This document shows positions 20,590-28,478 of a DNA stretch of 28,478 bases, one piece after another. This stretch comes from Rhizaria sp. SCN 62-66 (Eukaryota > Rhizaria, unplaced). Location: NCBI GenBank assembly GCA_001724265.1, contig MEDY01000387.1, positions 1 through 28,478 of the forward strand, in the 5' to 3' direction. Made by a program: the position numbers and the translations under genes. Under the pieces are notes generated by a model, which was given only the letters and a program-made list of their open reading frames with translations, searched no databases and was not told the origin of the DNA. How positions within the stretch are numbered: position 1 is the stretch's first letter; each line of letters opens with the position of its first letter.

Positions 20590-21097
20590 ATGGCGTCGTT
20601 GCGCCAGAGCCTCTGGGACAACTACCAGGTTCGTTACAACCCCTCCCTCTCTCTCGTCTTTTGGCTCGTCCCTAGTCCCTTCGCTCACACTTCTTTCTTT
20701 CCCGCTTTTCCTACAGGCTCTGGACCAGGACACTGAAGTCTTGATTGGCGCGTTGCTGCGCGACATCGACGTCCTTACGCGCGGCGACGAGGCGACGTTT
20801 CTGTCGTATCAGGGCCCGCTGCGTGAGTCGCGCAACCGCACGCGGTACCACACCAACCCGCCCATCTCGTGCTACGACGAGCTCAAGCAGTGGCGCACGC
20901 TCCGCAAGGACACGCGCGCGCTCGCCGCCGAGGCAGCACCCGACGCCGCCGCCGCGCCCGCGCGCTGCCCCCGCCACAGCGGCAGCCACAGCAACAGTCT
21001 CAAGCAGAAGAGCAATGCTCGTGTTGCAAGCGTTGATGCGAGTATCATTTCTACTGTTGCGCCCGAGCACGTGCTGATCGGCCCCGCGCGCGCCTAG
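20590..21097 (+). CDS. Unrecognised N-terminal region, two exons (20590-20628, 20717-21097), ending at in-frame TAG
   Basis: If the TAG at 21095-21097 is a true stop this is a 139-residue protein. Exon 1 encodes MASLRQSLWDNYQ; an 88-nt intron (donor CAG|GTTCGT, acceptor CTACAG, phase 0) joins it to ALDQDTEVLIGALLRDIDVL. The first roughly 85 residues have normal composition, look helical and charged, and include LSYQGPLRESRNRTRYHT and CYDELKQWRTLRKD. They are followed by an Ala-rich then Ser/Asn segment. I know no family with this sequence. The TAG is in the same frame as the giant downstream open frame, so this is probably the N-terminus of one much larger protein; see the next entry. The intron is well supported by the consensus shared with the other genes. 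Confidence 0.7.
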
Positions 21098-21161
21098 CAG
21101 CCGCCGGCGCTGCCGCAGCAGCTCTCCGTGTCGTCCACGACTACCGACGCCCCCCTCGACG

Positions 21162-21201
<40 letters not shown>

Positions 21202-22333
21202 TTCCGGCTCTGAGGCCTCGTCTGCCGCGGCGGCAGCGGGTGGGCTGACCGCGGCGCAGCGCCGGCGCGGCTCGCGGGGCGCCCTGACCCCCGTCTCGGG
21301 CGCAGGCGCAGGCGTAGGCTCAGGCTCCGGTGCCGGCGTTAGTGCTGGGGCTGGGGCCGGGTCCCCAGTCGCCGCGAGTGCTGCTGCGTCGGCAACGGCT
21401 TCCGTGAGTGCGAGCGCGAGCGCGAGTGCCGCTGGCGCGGGCACTGGCGCGGGCGCTGGGGGGCTGGCGCGGCCGCACACGGCGTCGTCGGCCGCGATCA
21501 CCAGCTCCCGCGGCGCCTACAGCGGCCCTTATAGCGGCATCTATAGCGGCTCCAAGCAGACTCAGCAGAACGCGCCAAGCTCGCCGCAGTCGCAGACCGC
21601 TCAGACGGCGGGGGGCGCGAGAGCAAGGATGAGAGCGAGCCTGACTGGCGTGGCTACGGCCGGCAGAGGCGTGGGCGGCTCGCTCACCGGCAGAGCGAGA
21701 GGAGGCACGGCGACTATGCTCGACGCGGTTGCCACCGACACCGAGTTGCCGCCGCAGTCCCAGCGGCAGCCGCAGCAGATGCAGAAGCAGCGGCGCAGGC
21801 GCGGGCGTCGCGGCCGCCGTGGCCGTGGCCGCAGCGGCAAGGCGGCTCTCTACTGCTCCACCCACAGCCTCAGCCACGGCGACCTAACAGGCTCGACCTC
21901 AGCCTTTGCCCCCGCTGCTGCTGCTGCTGCGGCGGCTGCGGCTGCTGCTAATGCAGTGGCCGTCTCTTGCCCCGCGTGCGCGCGCCTGGCCGGGCCGCCG
22001 CACCGCTGGGTCGCTTCACTGACGCCCAACCAACACAACAACAACAGCAACAGCAACAACAGCAGTGTGATTCGGGGCGCGCCCCGGGCCCGCGCCAGCA
22101 ACGGCCTCAGCAACAGCAGCACGACCCGCGGCTCCCGCGGCCCTGGCCTCACCGCCAGCTCCAACACCGGCGCTGGCGCTGGCGCTGCGATAATCGGCGG
22201 CGCTGACGGCAGCGGCTGCGTGTACGCCGACGCCGACGCCGGGCTCGAGCCCTCGGCGTCCCCCGCGCCCTCCCAGTCGCAACACTCGCTCTCGCAGCAG
22301 CGCTCTGGCACTGGCACTGGGGCTGGCGGCGGC

Positions 22334-22374
<41 letters not shown>

Positions 22375-25300
22375 GCACCTGCTGCGGCGGCGCGCGACGG
22401 GCCGGTCTGTGGCCGAGTCCGCGGCCTGGGGCTCGGACGCCGACCAGAGCGAGATCTCGGCGCTCAACCGCGCCATGATGCGCACCGCAGCGGCCGCCGC
22501 AGCAGAGGCTGATGCTGCGACCGCTGCCGCTGGAGCAGTGCCAACCGAAGTCTCCGGCTCCGGCTTCGTCACGGGCGCTGGCGCGATGCGTTCACCGCCG
22601 CCGCAGCAGCAGCAACAGCAGCAGCAGCAGCATCACCGCAACACGTACACCAGCGCGTCCGGCCTCGGCAGCGGCCGCTGCGCCGCCACCGCTACCGCCT
22701 CTGCTGCCGCTGCTGCTGGGGACCACAACGCCGTCACCGGCGGCGGCGGGCAGACCGCAGCGCGCGCGCCGATCGTGGGCCGCGGATCCGGCTCCCGCGC
22801 GCTGGGGCTTGGGCTCGGTGCGCTGGGCCAGGGCGGCCGGCGGCGCGGCGGCAGCAACGCTGGCCGGTCGAGGTACGGCTACGACGGCGCCGGCAACGGC
22901 AACGGCGGCGGTGACGACGACGACGACGACGACAGCGACGACGTGATCGACGGCGATGACGCCTACAGCGTCGGCGACAGCGACAGCGCCTCGCAGCAGC
23001 AGGCCTTCGACACACCTGTCCACGGTCACGCCCACGGCAACGGGCTCGGGCACGGTCTGGGCAGCGGCCCCGGCAGTAAGCGCGCGTCGGTCGCGCGCGC
23101 CCACAGCGGACGCGTGCCCTCTGCTAGGCACGTGTTCCGGCCCCAGCAACAACAACAGCAGCAGCAACATCAGCATATGACGCATGTGCATGCTGTTGCT
23201 GCCCCCAGCGCTGCTGTCCAGGGCCAAGCACCAACGCCTGGAGCAGCTGCTGTAAGCTCAGAGCCCGTTGTCGTGAACGGCGCGCTACTGGACCTCCTGA
23301 AGGAGGCCGCCGCCGCCGCCGCCGCCGCGCTTGCGACGATGGCCTCCGCCACCGCCCCAGCCACCAACAACACGCAGAGCCACGCGCAGAGCCACGGTCA
23401 CGCTGCGGACTCCCACGTGCCCGTCCCGCCGCCGCGCTCGCCGCCGCAGTCGCGGCCGTCGTCGCGGCCGTCGTCGCGCACCCACACACGCACCGCCACT
23501 CACATTGGGACTGCGCCACCGAGTGCGACTGCGCCACACGCGGCGACTGCTGCGACAACGGCAGCGCAACTGCAGCCGCACCCGCCGTCGCAGCCGCCGC
23601 CGGCGTCGCAGCCGCCGTCCCGGCCGCAGTCGCGCTCGCAGCAATCGCGGCCGGTTACGGCCACGGCCACGGTCACCGCCATGGCCGCGGCCGCAGCCGT
23701 AGCGCGCCCCGGCTCGGCGGCTGCCGCGGCGGCGCATCTCCCCGCGAGCGTTGCAACTTCTCACGCGACGCCCGTGGCCAGCGCCGCGGCGAGTGCGGCC
23801 ACACCGGTGGCGTCGGCCAGTGCTGCGACGCCCGTGGCAGCCGCGGCGAGCTGCACGACGCCGGTCTCGGGCGCGACGACCCCGGTGGGCCGGCGCGTGA
23901 TCAGACTGCCGCGCATCTCGCTCACCGCCACCACCACCACCGCCGCTCCCGCCGCCACCGGCGCTGGGGACGGGGACGGGAGCGCGAGGTCAGCCGCGGT
24001 CACGCCGCTGGCGGCCGCGTCGGGCATGTTTGTGCCGACGCTGGCGCTGCCGGCTGCGCTGTCTGTGGCACTGGACTCTGCGTGCATCGACACAGCGCAC
24101 ACAGATACGGCACGAACTGACACTGCGCACACAGACACAGCGCGCACTGATACGGCGCGTAGCGACTCGGGCAACGCGCACACGACCGCGGTGGACGCCG
24201 ACTCCACGGCCGCTGACCGCACCGATGCGACAGAGGCGGAGACGGCCGCCGCGGCTACCACCCCCGCAACGGCCGCTGCCGCCGCCACTGCTGCTGCCGC
24301 TAGCGCTGGCGCGGATGCTGGGAACGCGGGTGCCGCCGGCGCCGCCGCGAGCGCCAACCCAGCCGGTGCGGGCACGAGCACCGGCACGACGCTGCGCCGC
24401 ATCTCTCTCGCCACGGCCTCCACGCCCACCGCCGCGGCAGCGGCGCCGGTGTCCGGCTCGCTGTCGGCCGGCTCGCTGTCGGCCGCGGCCTCGCTCTCGG
24501 CCTCGGCGTCTCTGTCCACCTCGGCGGCATCGCTGTCGCTGTCGACCACCGCCGCCGGCTCTGTCTCGGGCGGGGCTGCGACGCCGCGCACGCGCGTGCT
24601 GCTGCCGACGGCCGCGGCCACGCCCGTCGCCTCCGCGACTGCCGCTGCCGCTGCGGGCGCCGGTGCCTCGCAGTCGCCGCAGTCGGTGCAGCCGACGCAG
24701 TCGCAGTCGGCGGGGCTTGTTCCTGCCCCGCTCTCCACTTCAACCTCTGGCAGTGGCACTGGCGCTGGTGCGGGTAAGGGTGTGTCTCCGTCCAAGGGCT
24801 CGCCGCCGAAGCGAGATGTGTCGCCGTCTAAGGGCGACGCATCCCCGTCGAAGGGGGAGAACGCGCCGTCTAAGGGTGTTACTGCCGCCACGAAGATCCC
24901 GTCTCCCAGAAAGACAGCTGTTCCAGCGACCGCTGCCAACAACACTCCCACAGCCTCAGCCACCGCTACCGCGACCTCGACTGCGACTGCAACAGCGTCG
25001 ACTCCTGTGCTCTCCAGCACGAACGCAAGCAGCGCCCCCACCGCTGCCAGCGCAAATGCTGCGAGCGCGAGCGCCAGCGCATTGCCGCCGCTGTCGCCGT
25101 TCCCGCACCGCTCTTCGATCGCGAACGCTAGCGCGAGCACGAACGGCGGCGGCGGCGGCGGTGCTGCGCAGAGCAGCTTCTCGCCGACTTCGCCGGCGCA
25201 GGCCGCCGCAGCCCCCGGCACGCCCACATCTAGCTCCGCTGGCGTTGGCGTTGGCTCTGGCGTTGGTTCTGGTTCTGGCGCTGGCGCTGGCGCAAGAGTC

Positions 25301-28057
25301 GGGGCCCGCGCTCCCAGCCCCGCGCATCTGCCGCCGTCCGCCTTTTCCACACAGCCACAGTCTCAGTCTCAGTCTCAGTCTCAAGCGCACCCGCCCGCGC
25401 TGACCGCGGCGGCCGTCCTCGCGCTGGGCTCTGGCGCGCGGCGGCCCTCGGGCGGCTCGCTCATCCCGCGCCTCGCGCTGTCACGCACGTCGTCGGGCGC
25501 GCTCACTTCGCCCTCGGCCTCCGCGCTCGCCGCGGCGGCTGCGAGCGCGGGTGCGACTGTGTCCTCGAACGCCGACGGGCGGTCGCCGAGTCCCGACGCC
25601 GGTGCGCACAGGGGCCGCGCGTCGCTGCCGCCACGGCACCCGCTGGCGGCCCCGACGCCGCCGCCACACACCTCCGCCTCCGCCACTGGCAGCGGCGCGT
25701 CTGCCACTGCGAGTACGGCGAGTACCGCGGCGGCGGCGGTGAACAGCACTGGGTCTCCTGGCGCCAGAGCGGCGAGCCCTCATTTCGGGTATTTCCCCCA
25801 GTCACCAACCACCGCAGCAGCCTCGGCCTCTGCCTCCGCGTCAGTGACGACGGCGCCGCCCAGCCCCGGCCCCTTCACCCCGGTCTCCGCCACCGGCTCC
25901 GCCACTATGGGCGGGGGCGGGGGCGGGGCGCTGGCGGGCGGCGCGCGCGATTCGGGCACGCACTCGCTGCGCAATGTCGCGTCAATCTTTGCCCGCCGCA
26001 CATCGCGCGCCAGCACCGGCCTCACGGCAGCCAACGCAGCCAATGCCGCCAACGCCTCCAGTGCGGTCAACTCGGCCAACGGCGCCAGTGTGGCGACGCC
26101 GACGGCTGCTGCGGCCGCCGCTGCGAGCGCGAGTGCGCACGCGACAGCGGCCGACTCTTCTGTTGCTGAGAGCACGGCTGACGCGGTCAGTCGCGCCAGT
26201 GACCGTGAGCACGACCGCGAGCGTGAGGAGCGCAGCGCCGGCCGCGACAGTCCCGCGCCGCAGCGGCCGCCGAGCTCCGCGCTGTCTCTGGCCCATACGC
26301 AGTCGCAGACGAATGCGGCAGGCGGCGACAGCGCGGCGCCGACCGGTGTCGCGGCGCGCAAGCTTCTCGCGTCGCACTCGACCACCGCGCTCACTGCACA
26401 CAATGCCGCAGCCGTTGCGACTCCCGGTGCGACGGCGACGGGAGCAGGGAGGCTCGTGAGCGCGACGGGGCAGCGCGCGAGCGCCGCCACGCCCACGCCG
26501 CCGCTGCCGCCCGGCGCTGTCGCTGCCGGCACAGTTGCTGCCAGCGCGGCTGCAGGCAGCGCAGCAGTGTCATACGCGCATGTGACTGCACCGAGCGGCC
26601 GCGGCACGCCGGGCCCTCCGCTGAGCGCGCGCACCTCGGGCGCCTCCGTCTCAGCGTCCATCGCCGCCGCCGCCGCCGCTGCTGCTGCTGCAACTGCGAC
26701 TGCTTCAGGCTCCGACAGCGCTCGTGTGCGCCGCGGCTCCGTCCCAGGCGGCTCCTCCGCAGCCTCAGCCTCAGCCTCAGCCTCAGCCTCAGCCTCAGCC
26801 TCAGCCTCTGGCTCTGGCTCTGGCTTTGGCGGCTCGGTCCCCGCGATGCTGCCCCCGATCGCAACCATCGCTGGCGGTGCCGCCGCTGCTGCCAACGCCT
26901 CTGCGTCCCCCGTGCCCGGCCTGTTCTCCAGCTCCGGCACCGGCGCTAGCAACGGCAACGGCGGGGGCTCTGGGTCTGGCCTGCGCGGGTCGCCCCCGCC
27001 GCGCTCCGCTCGTCTCAGCGCCGCCGGCAGCGGCAGCGGCAGCGTCAGCGGCAGCGTCAGCGCCGCGCGGGCGGGGTCGCCGCAGCTGCAGCCGCTGCCG
27101 CCACACCTGCAGCGCCAGTCCCCGGCGCCCGGTGACCGCGGCGGTGACCGTGGGCTCTCGCCCTCGCCGCCCGCGCCCCACGGCCTCGGCGGCCACGGCC
27201 TCGGCTTCGGCGGCGCAGGGCCAGGGCTGGGCTTCGGCGGCGCGGGCGGGCTGGCGTCGGGCCGGCGCCGCGCGTCGCTGCCCGGGGAGTCGCCGCCGCT
27301 GCCCAATAGCGCGCGCCTGCTTGCCGGCCACGGCAGCGGCTACGGCGGCGGCCACGGCGGCGGCCACGGCGCGCCGCCCGCGGTGCTCGCGCCCCTCCAC
27401 TCTAGCGGCGCCGCTGCTGCAGCGAGCGGTGGCAGCGCCAGTGTGCAGAAAAGCGCGCGCACGCTGAGCCCGACGAGCCCGCGGCGCGCGTCACTCACGC
27501 CGGGCCCCGCTCCAGTGCTCGCTGCCTCTGCAACGGCCACTGCGACTGCGACTGCCGCGATTGCTGCCGCTGTGAGTGAGGGCGCTGTGAGCACTGCCGG
27601 TCTGACGTACCCGGCGACTCCGAGCCACCACGCTCCGAGTCCCCTCGCGCCGCAGCCGCAGCTGCAGCAACAGCAGCTGCTGCAGGTGCAGGCGCAGCGG
27701 GACACAGTGAGTCCAAAGCACCGCAGCCGCAGTCCGGGCCACAGCGCGAGCCCTGCGCCGCGCCACAGCCCCGGCCCCGCGGCTCGCGGCGGCAGCAACA
27801 ACAGCAAAAACAGCGACAGCCCCGCGGCGCACGGCGGCGGCGCGGGCGCGACGAGCAGTGCGACGAGCGGTGCGAGCGCTGCTGGCGCCTCCGCTAGCGG
27901 CGGCACGAGCGGTGGCAAGTTTAGGCTGGTGATGAACGCTAGCAACAGCAAGACGCGCGCTGCCGCGGCAGGGACCTCGACAGCGACTCCGGCTGGGAAG
28001 GTGCACGTGCACGGCGCGGCGGCTGGCGGCAGTAACAACAAGACGACGGTCAAGTAA
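21098..28057 (+). CDS. Giant Ala/Ser/Gly/Gln-rich low-complexity frame continuing after the in-frame TAG
   Basis: There are 2319 codons without a stop, in the same frame as the upstream 139-codon region, ending in TAA at 28055-28057. At this GC content dozens of stops would be expected by chance, so the frame is under constraint. Synonymous Ala, Ser and Gln codons alternate inside many homopeptide runs, which also argues for translation. Visible content includes poly-Ala (about 21161), an RRRRGRRGRRGRGR-type basic patch near 21800, poly-Gly (22326-22374), two poly-Gln runs, an Asp run, five TDTA[HR] units, four SPSKG-like units, Ser-Ala and Ser-Gln dipeptide arrays, and about ten Arg-Arg-x-Ser-like sites. 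The C-terminus is Ser/Asn/Lys-rich. No globular domain, signal peptide or membrane span is seen, so it is probably an intrinsically disordered scaffold or regulatory protein. How translation passes the TAG (sequencing error, readthrough, small intron or separate start) is open. Confidence 0.62.
21161..21202 (+). repeat. GCC trinucleotide run encoding poly-Ala
   Basis: Near-pure GCC repeats, with one ACC interruption, encode an Ala run just after the TAG codon. This is a likely length-variable microsatellite. Confidence 0.85.
22326..22374 (+). repeat. GGC trinucleotide run encoding poly-Gly
   Basis: About sixteen GGC codons with one GGT interruption encode a Gly run. It is one of the purest codon repeats in the window and prone to slippage or assembly error. 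Confidence 0.9.
22604..22632 (+). repeat. CAG/CAA run encoding poly-Gln
   Basis: About nine Gln codons, mostly CAG with a CAA, are followed by two His codons, within the giant frame. Confidence 0.85.
22913..22962 (+). repeat. GAC run encoding an acidic Asp/Ser patch
   Basis: Seven consecutive Asp codons, then Ser-Asp-Asp and further Asp, form the single strongly acidic patch in an otherwise neutral to basic protein. Confidence 0.8.
23144..23174 (+). repeat. Second CAG/CAA run encoding poly-Gln/His
   Basis: About nine Gln codons mixing CAG and CAA are followed by His-Gln-His. Mixed codons suggest protein-level selection rather than recent slippage alone. Confidence 0.8.
24089..24160 (+). repeat. 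15-bp tandem repeat encoding TDTA[HR] units
   Basis: Five units of Asp-Thr-Ala-(His or Arg) separated by Thr, with synonymous differences between units (GAC/GAT, ACA/ACG/ACT). Confidence 0.85.
24784..24882 (+). repeat. Degenerate SPSKG peptide repeats
   Basis: The units SPSKG, SPSKGD, SPSKGE and APSKG recur with spacers, followed by IPSPRK. They resemble Ser-Pro-x-Lys proline-directed kinase or microtubule/DNA-binding motifs. Confidence 0.7.
25353..25383 (+). repeat. CAGTCT hexanucleotide repeat encoding Gln-Ser
   Basis: A near-perfect 6-bp tandem repeat encodes an alternating Gln-Ser array. Confidence 0.8.
26757..26828 (+). repeat. TCAGCC hexanucleotide repeat encoding Ser-Ala, then Ser-Gly
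   Basis: About eight TCAGCC units encode Ser-Ala dipeptides and pass into TCTGGC-type units encoding Ser-Gly. This is a likely hypervariable minisatellite. Confidence 0.85.
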
Positions 28058-28478
28058 GCCAGAGAACGCACAGAGTACAAGTGCGACGATTCTTTGATTT
28101 AAACGATTAATTTGATTTTTTTGTTTAGGACTCTAAAGTTACATAGGAATACAATAGTTTTAGTTTTATTACGGTTTTTGGTTCTGAACAACCGATGATA
28201 TAGTTGATATATGGAGTACTTGTGTACATGTACTGTATAATATCATCTTTTGCATATTTTCCTCGAACATTATTAAAACTTTTGTTCTCATAGATCTTAC
28301 GTAAGTGTGTATATGTCCCTCTTGTTGTGACTGGGGTCTCCTCTTAAAACGTTCAATGATGTTGTCAATCTGATCCGTTGGTGCTCCTGCCTTCACTGTC
28401 TTTCGTCGAATTACTTGCCCTTTGAGGATTGCATGCCTCTTTGATTGTCTTGCTGTTCGTCCATTATTAGCGCAACAG
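28058..28478. other. 3' region of the giant frame and AT-rich end of window
   Basis: Composition falls sharply to AT-rich right after the TAA. A small inverted repeat, GATGATAT at 28194-28201 with ATATCATC at 28240-28247, encloses a partly palindromic centre and could form a hairpin in the 3' UTR. Confidence 0.45.
28169..28477 (-). CDS. Unassigned partial minus-strand ORF running off the right edge
   Basis: 102 codons are open from the window edge to a stop at 28171-28169. The first part is basic (GRTARQSKRHAILKGQVIRRK), followed by AGAPTDQIDNIIERFKRRP, then a helical Met-rich segment. Codon use is AT-rich, unlike the resident genes, so it could be the 3' exon of a transposon-derived gene or chance. 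I recognise no domain. Confidence 0.25.
   Translation of the reverse strand, partial: CCANNGRTARQSKRHAILKGQVIRRKTVKAGAPTDQIDNIIERFKRRPQSQQEGHIHTYVRSMRTKVLIMFEENMQKMILYSTCTQVLHISTISSVVQNQKP

Noticed and set aside
21095-21097. Reassignment of TAG to Gln in this genome
   Set aside because: The channel, GT8, chaperone and small gene together span over 3400 codons with many Gln, all CAG or CAA, and no in-frame TAG; one TAG is not enough to claim a variant code.
23761-25350. 529-codon minus-strand open frame
   Set aside because: It mirrors the Ala/Ser-rich plus-strand frame; its Ala/Val/Pro-rich content is what reverse-complemented GCN and AGC codons give. The plus frame is far longer and continuous.
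21161-26828. CRISPR-like or satellite array interpretation of the repeats
   Set aside because: The repeats are codon-phased microsatellites inside one open frame, without regularly spaced unique spacers.
25780-27306. 508-codon minus-strand Pro/Ala-rich open frame
   Set aside because: Same explanation: antisense shadow of the giant plus-strand frame.

Overview
The window is nuclear DNA from a eukaryote, most likely a unicellular protist. It has spliceosomal introns, a Pol III-type tRNA gene with a T-run terminator, an ER DnaJ co-chaperone, a four-repeat voltage-gated cation channel and a multi-membrane-span GT8 glycosyltransferase. Genes are very GC-rich with strong GC at third codon positions, while the spacers between them are distinctly AT-rich, so gene borders are visible as composition switches. 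I cannot place the organism more precisely from the sequence.

Layout, left to right. 1-228 (-): a degraded DDE transposase fragment of pogo/Tigger type at the window edge, with a shifted open stretch beside it up to about 520. 557-1559: AT-rich spacer. 1560-8616 (-): a two-exon gene for a 2094-residue four-repeat ion channel with an all-acidic D/E/D/E pore ring; its first exon (8547-8616) is proposed here from a phase-matched splice pair. 8617-11756: a 3.1 kb spacer with no convincing gene. 11757-11830 (+): tRNA-Lys(UUU). 12687-13404 (+): a three-exon gene for an unrecognised 127-residue protein. 13405-15175: a spacer containing unexplained strong splice-like signals. 15176-17398 (-): a GT8 glycosyltransferase resembling plant PGSIP6/IPUT1 (inositol phosphorylceramide glucuronosyltransferase). 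18050-19824 (-): a two-exon DNAJC3/p58IPK-like TPR-J protein of the ER lumen. 19825-20589: a divergent promoter region with a perfect TGACGTCA element. 20590-28057 (+): a spliced N-terminal region (139 codons) that meets one in-frame TAG at 21095-21097 and then stays open in the same frame for 2319 more codons of Ala/Ser/Gly/Gln-rich low-complexity sequence. 28058-28478: AT-rich end region with an unassigned partial minus-strand ORF.

Two neighbouring genes act in the secretory pathway (the GT8 enzyme and the ER chaperone), but nothing shows that they are co-regulated beyond shared TGACGT motifs upstream. No operon, CRISPR array or prokaryotic-type system is present. The observations most worth following are the single TAG inside a roughly 2.46-kilocodon frame, the unusual pore ring and uneven voltage sensors of the channel, the consistent GTNCGW splice donors (C at +4), and about ten Arg-Arg-x-Ser-like sites spread through the giant low-complexity protein.
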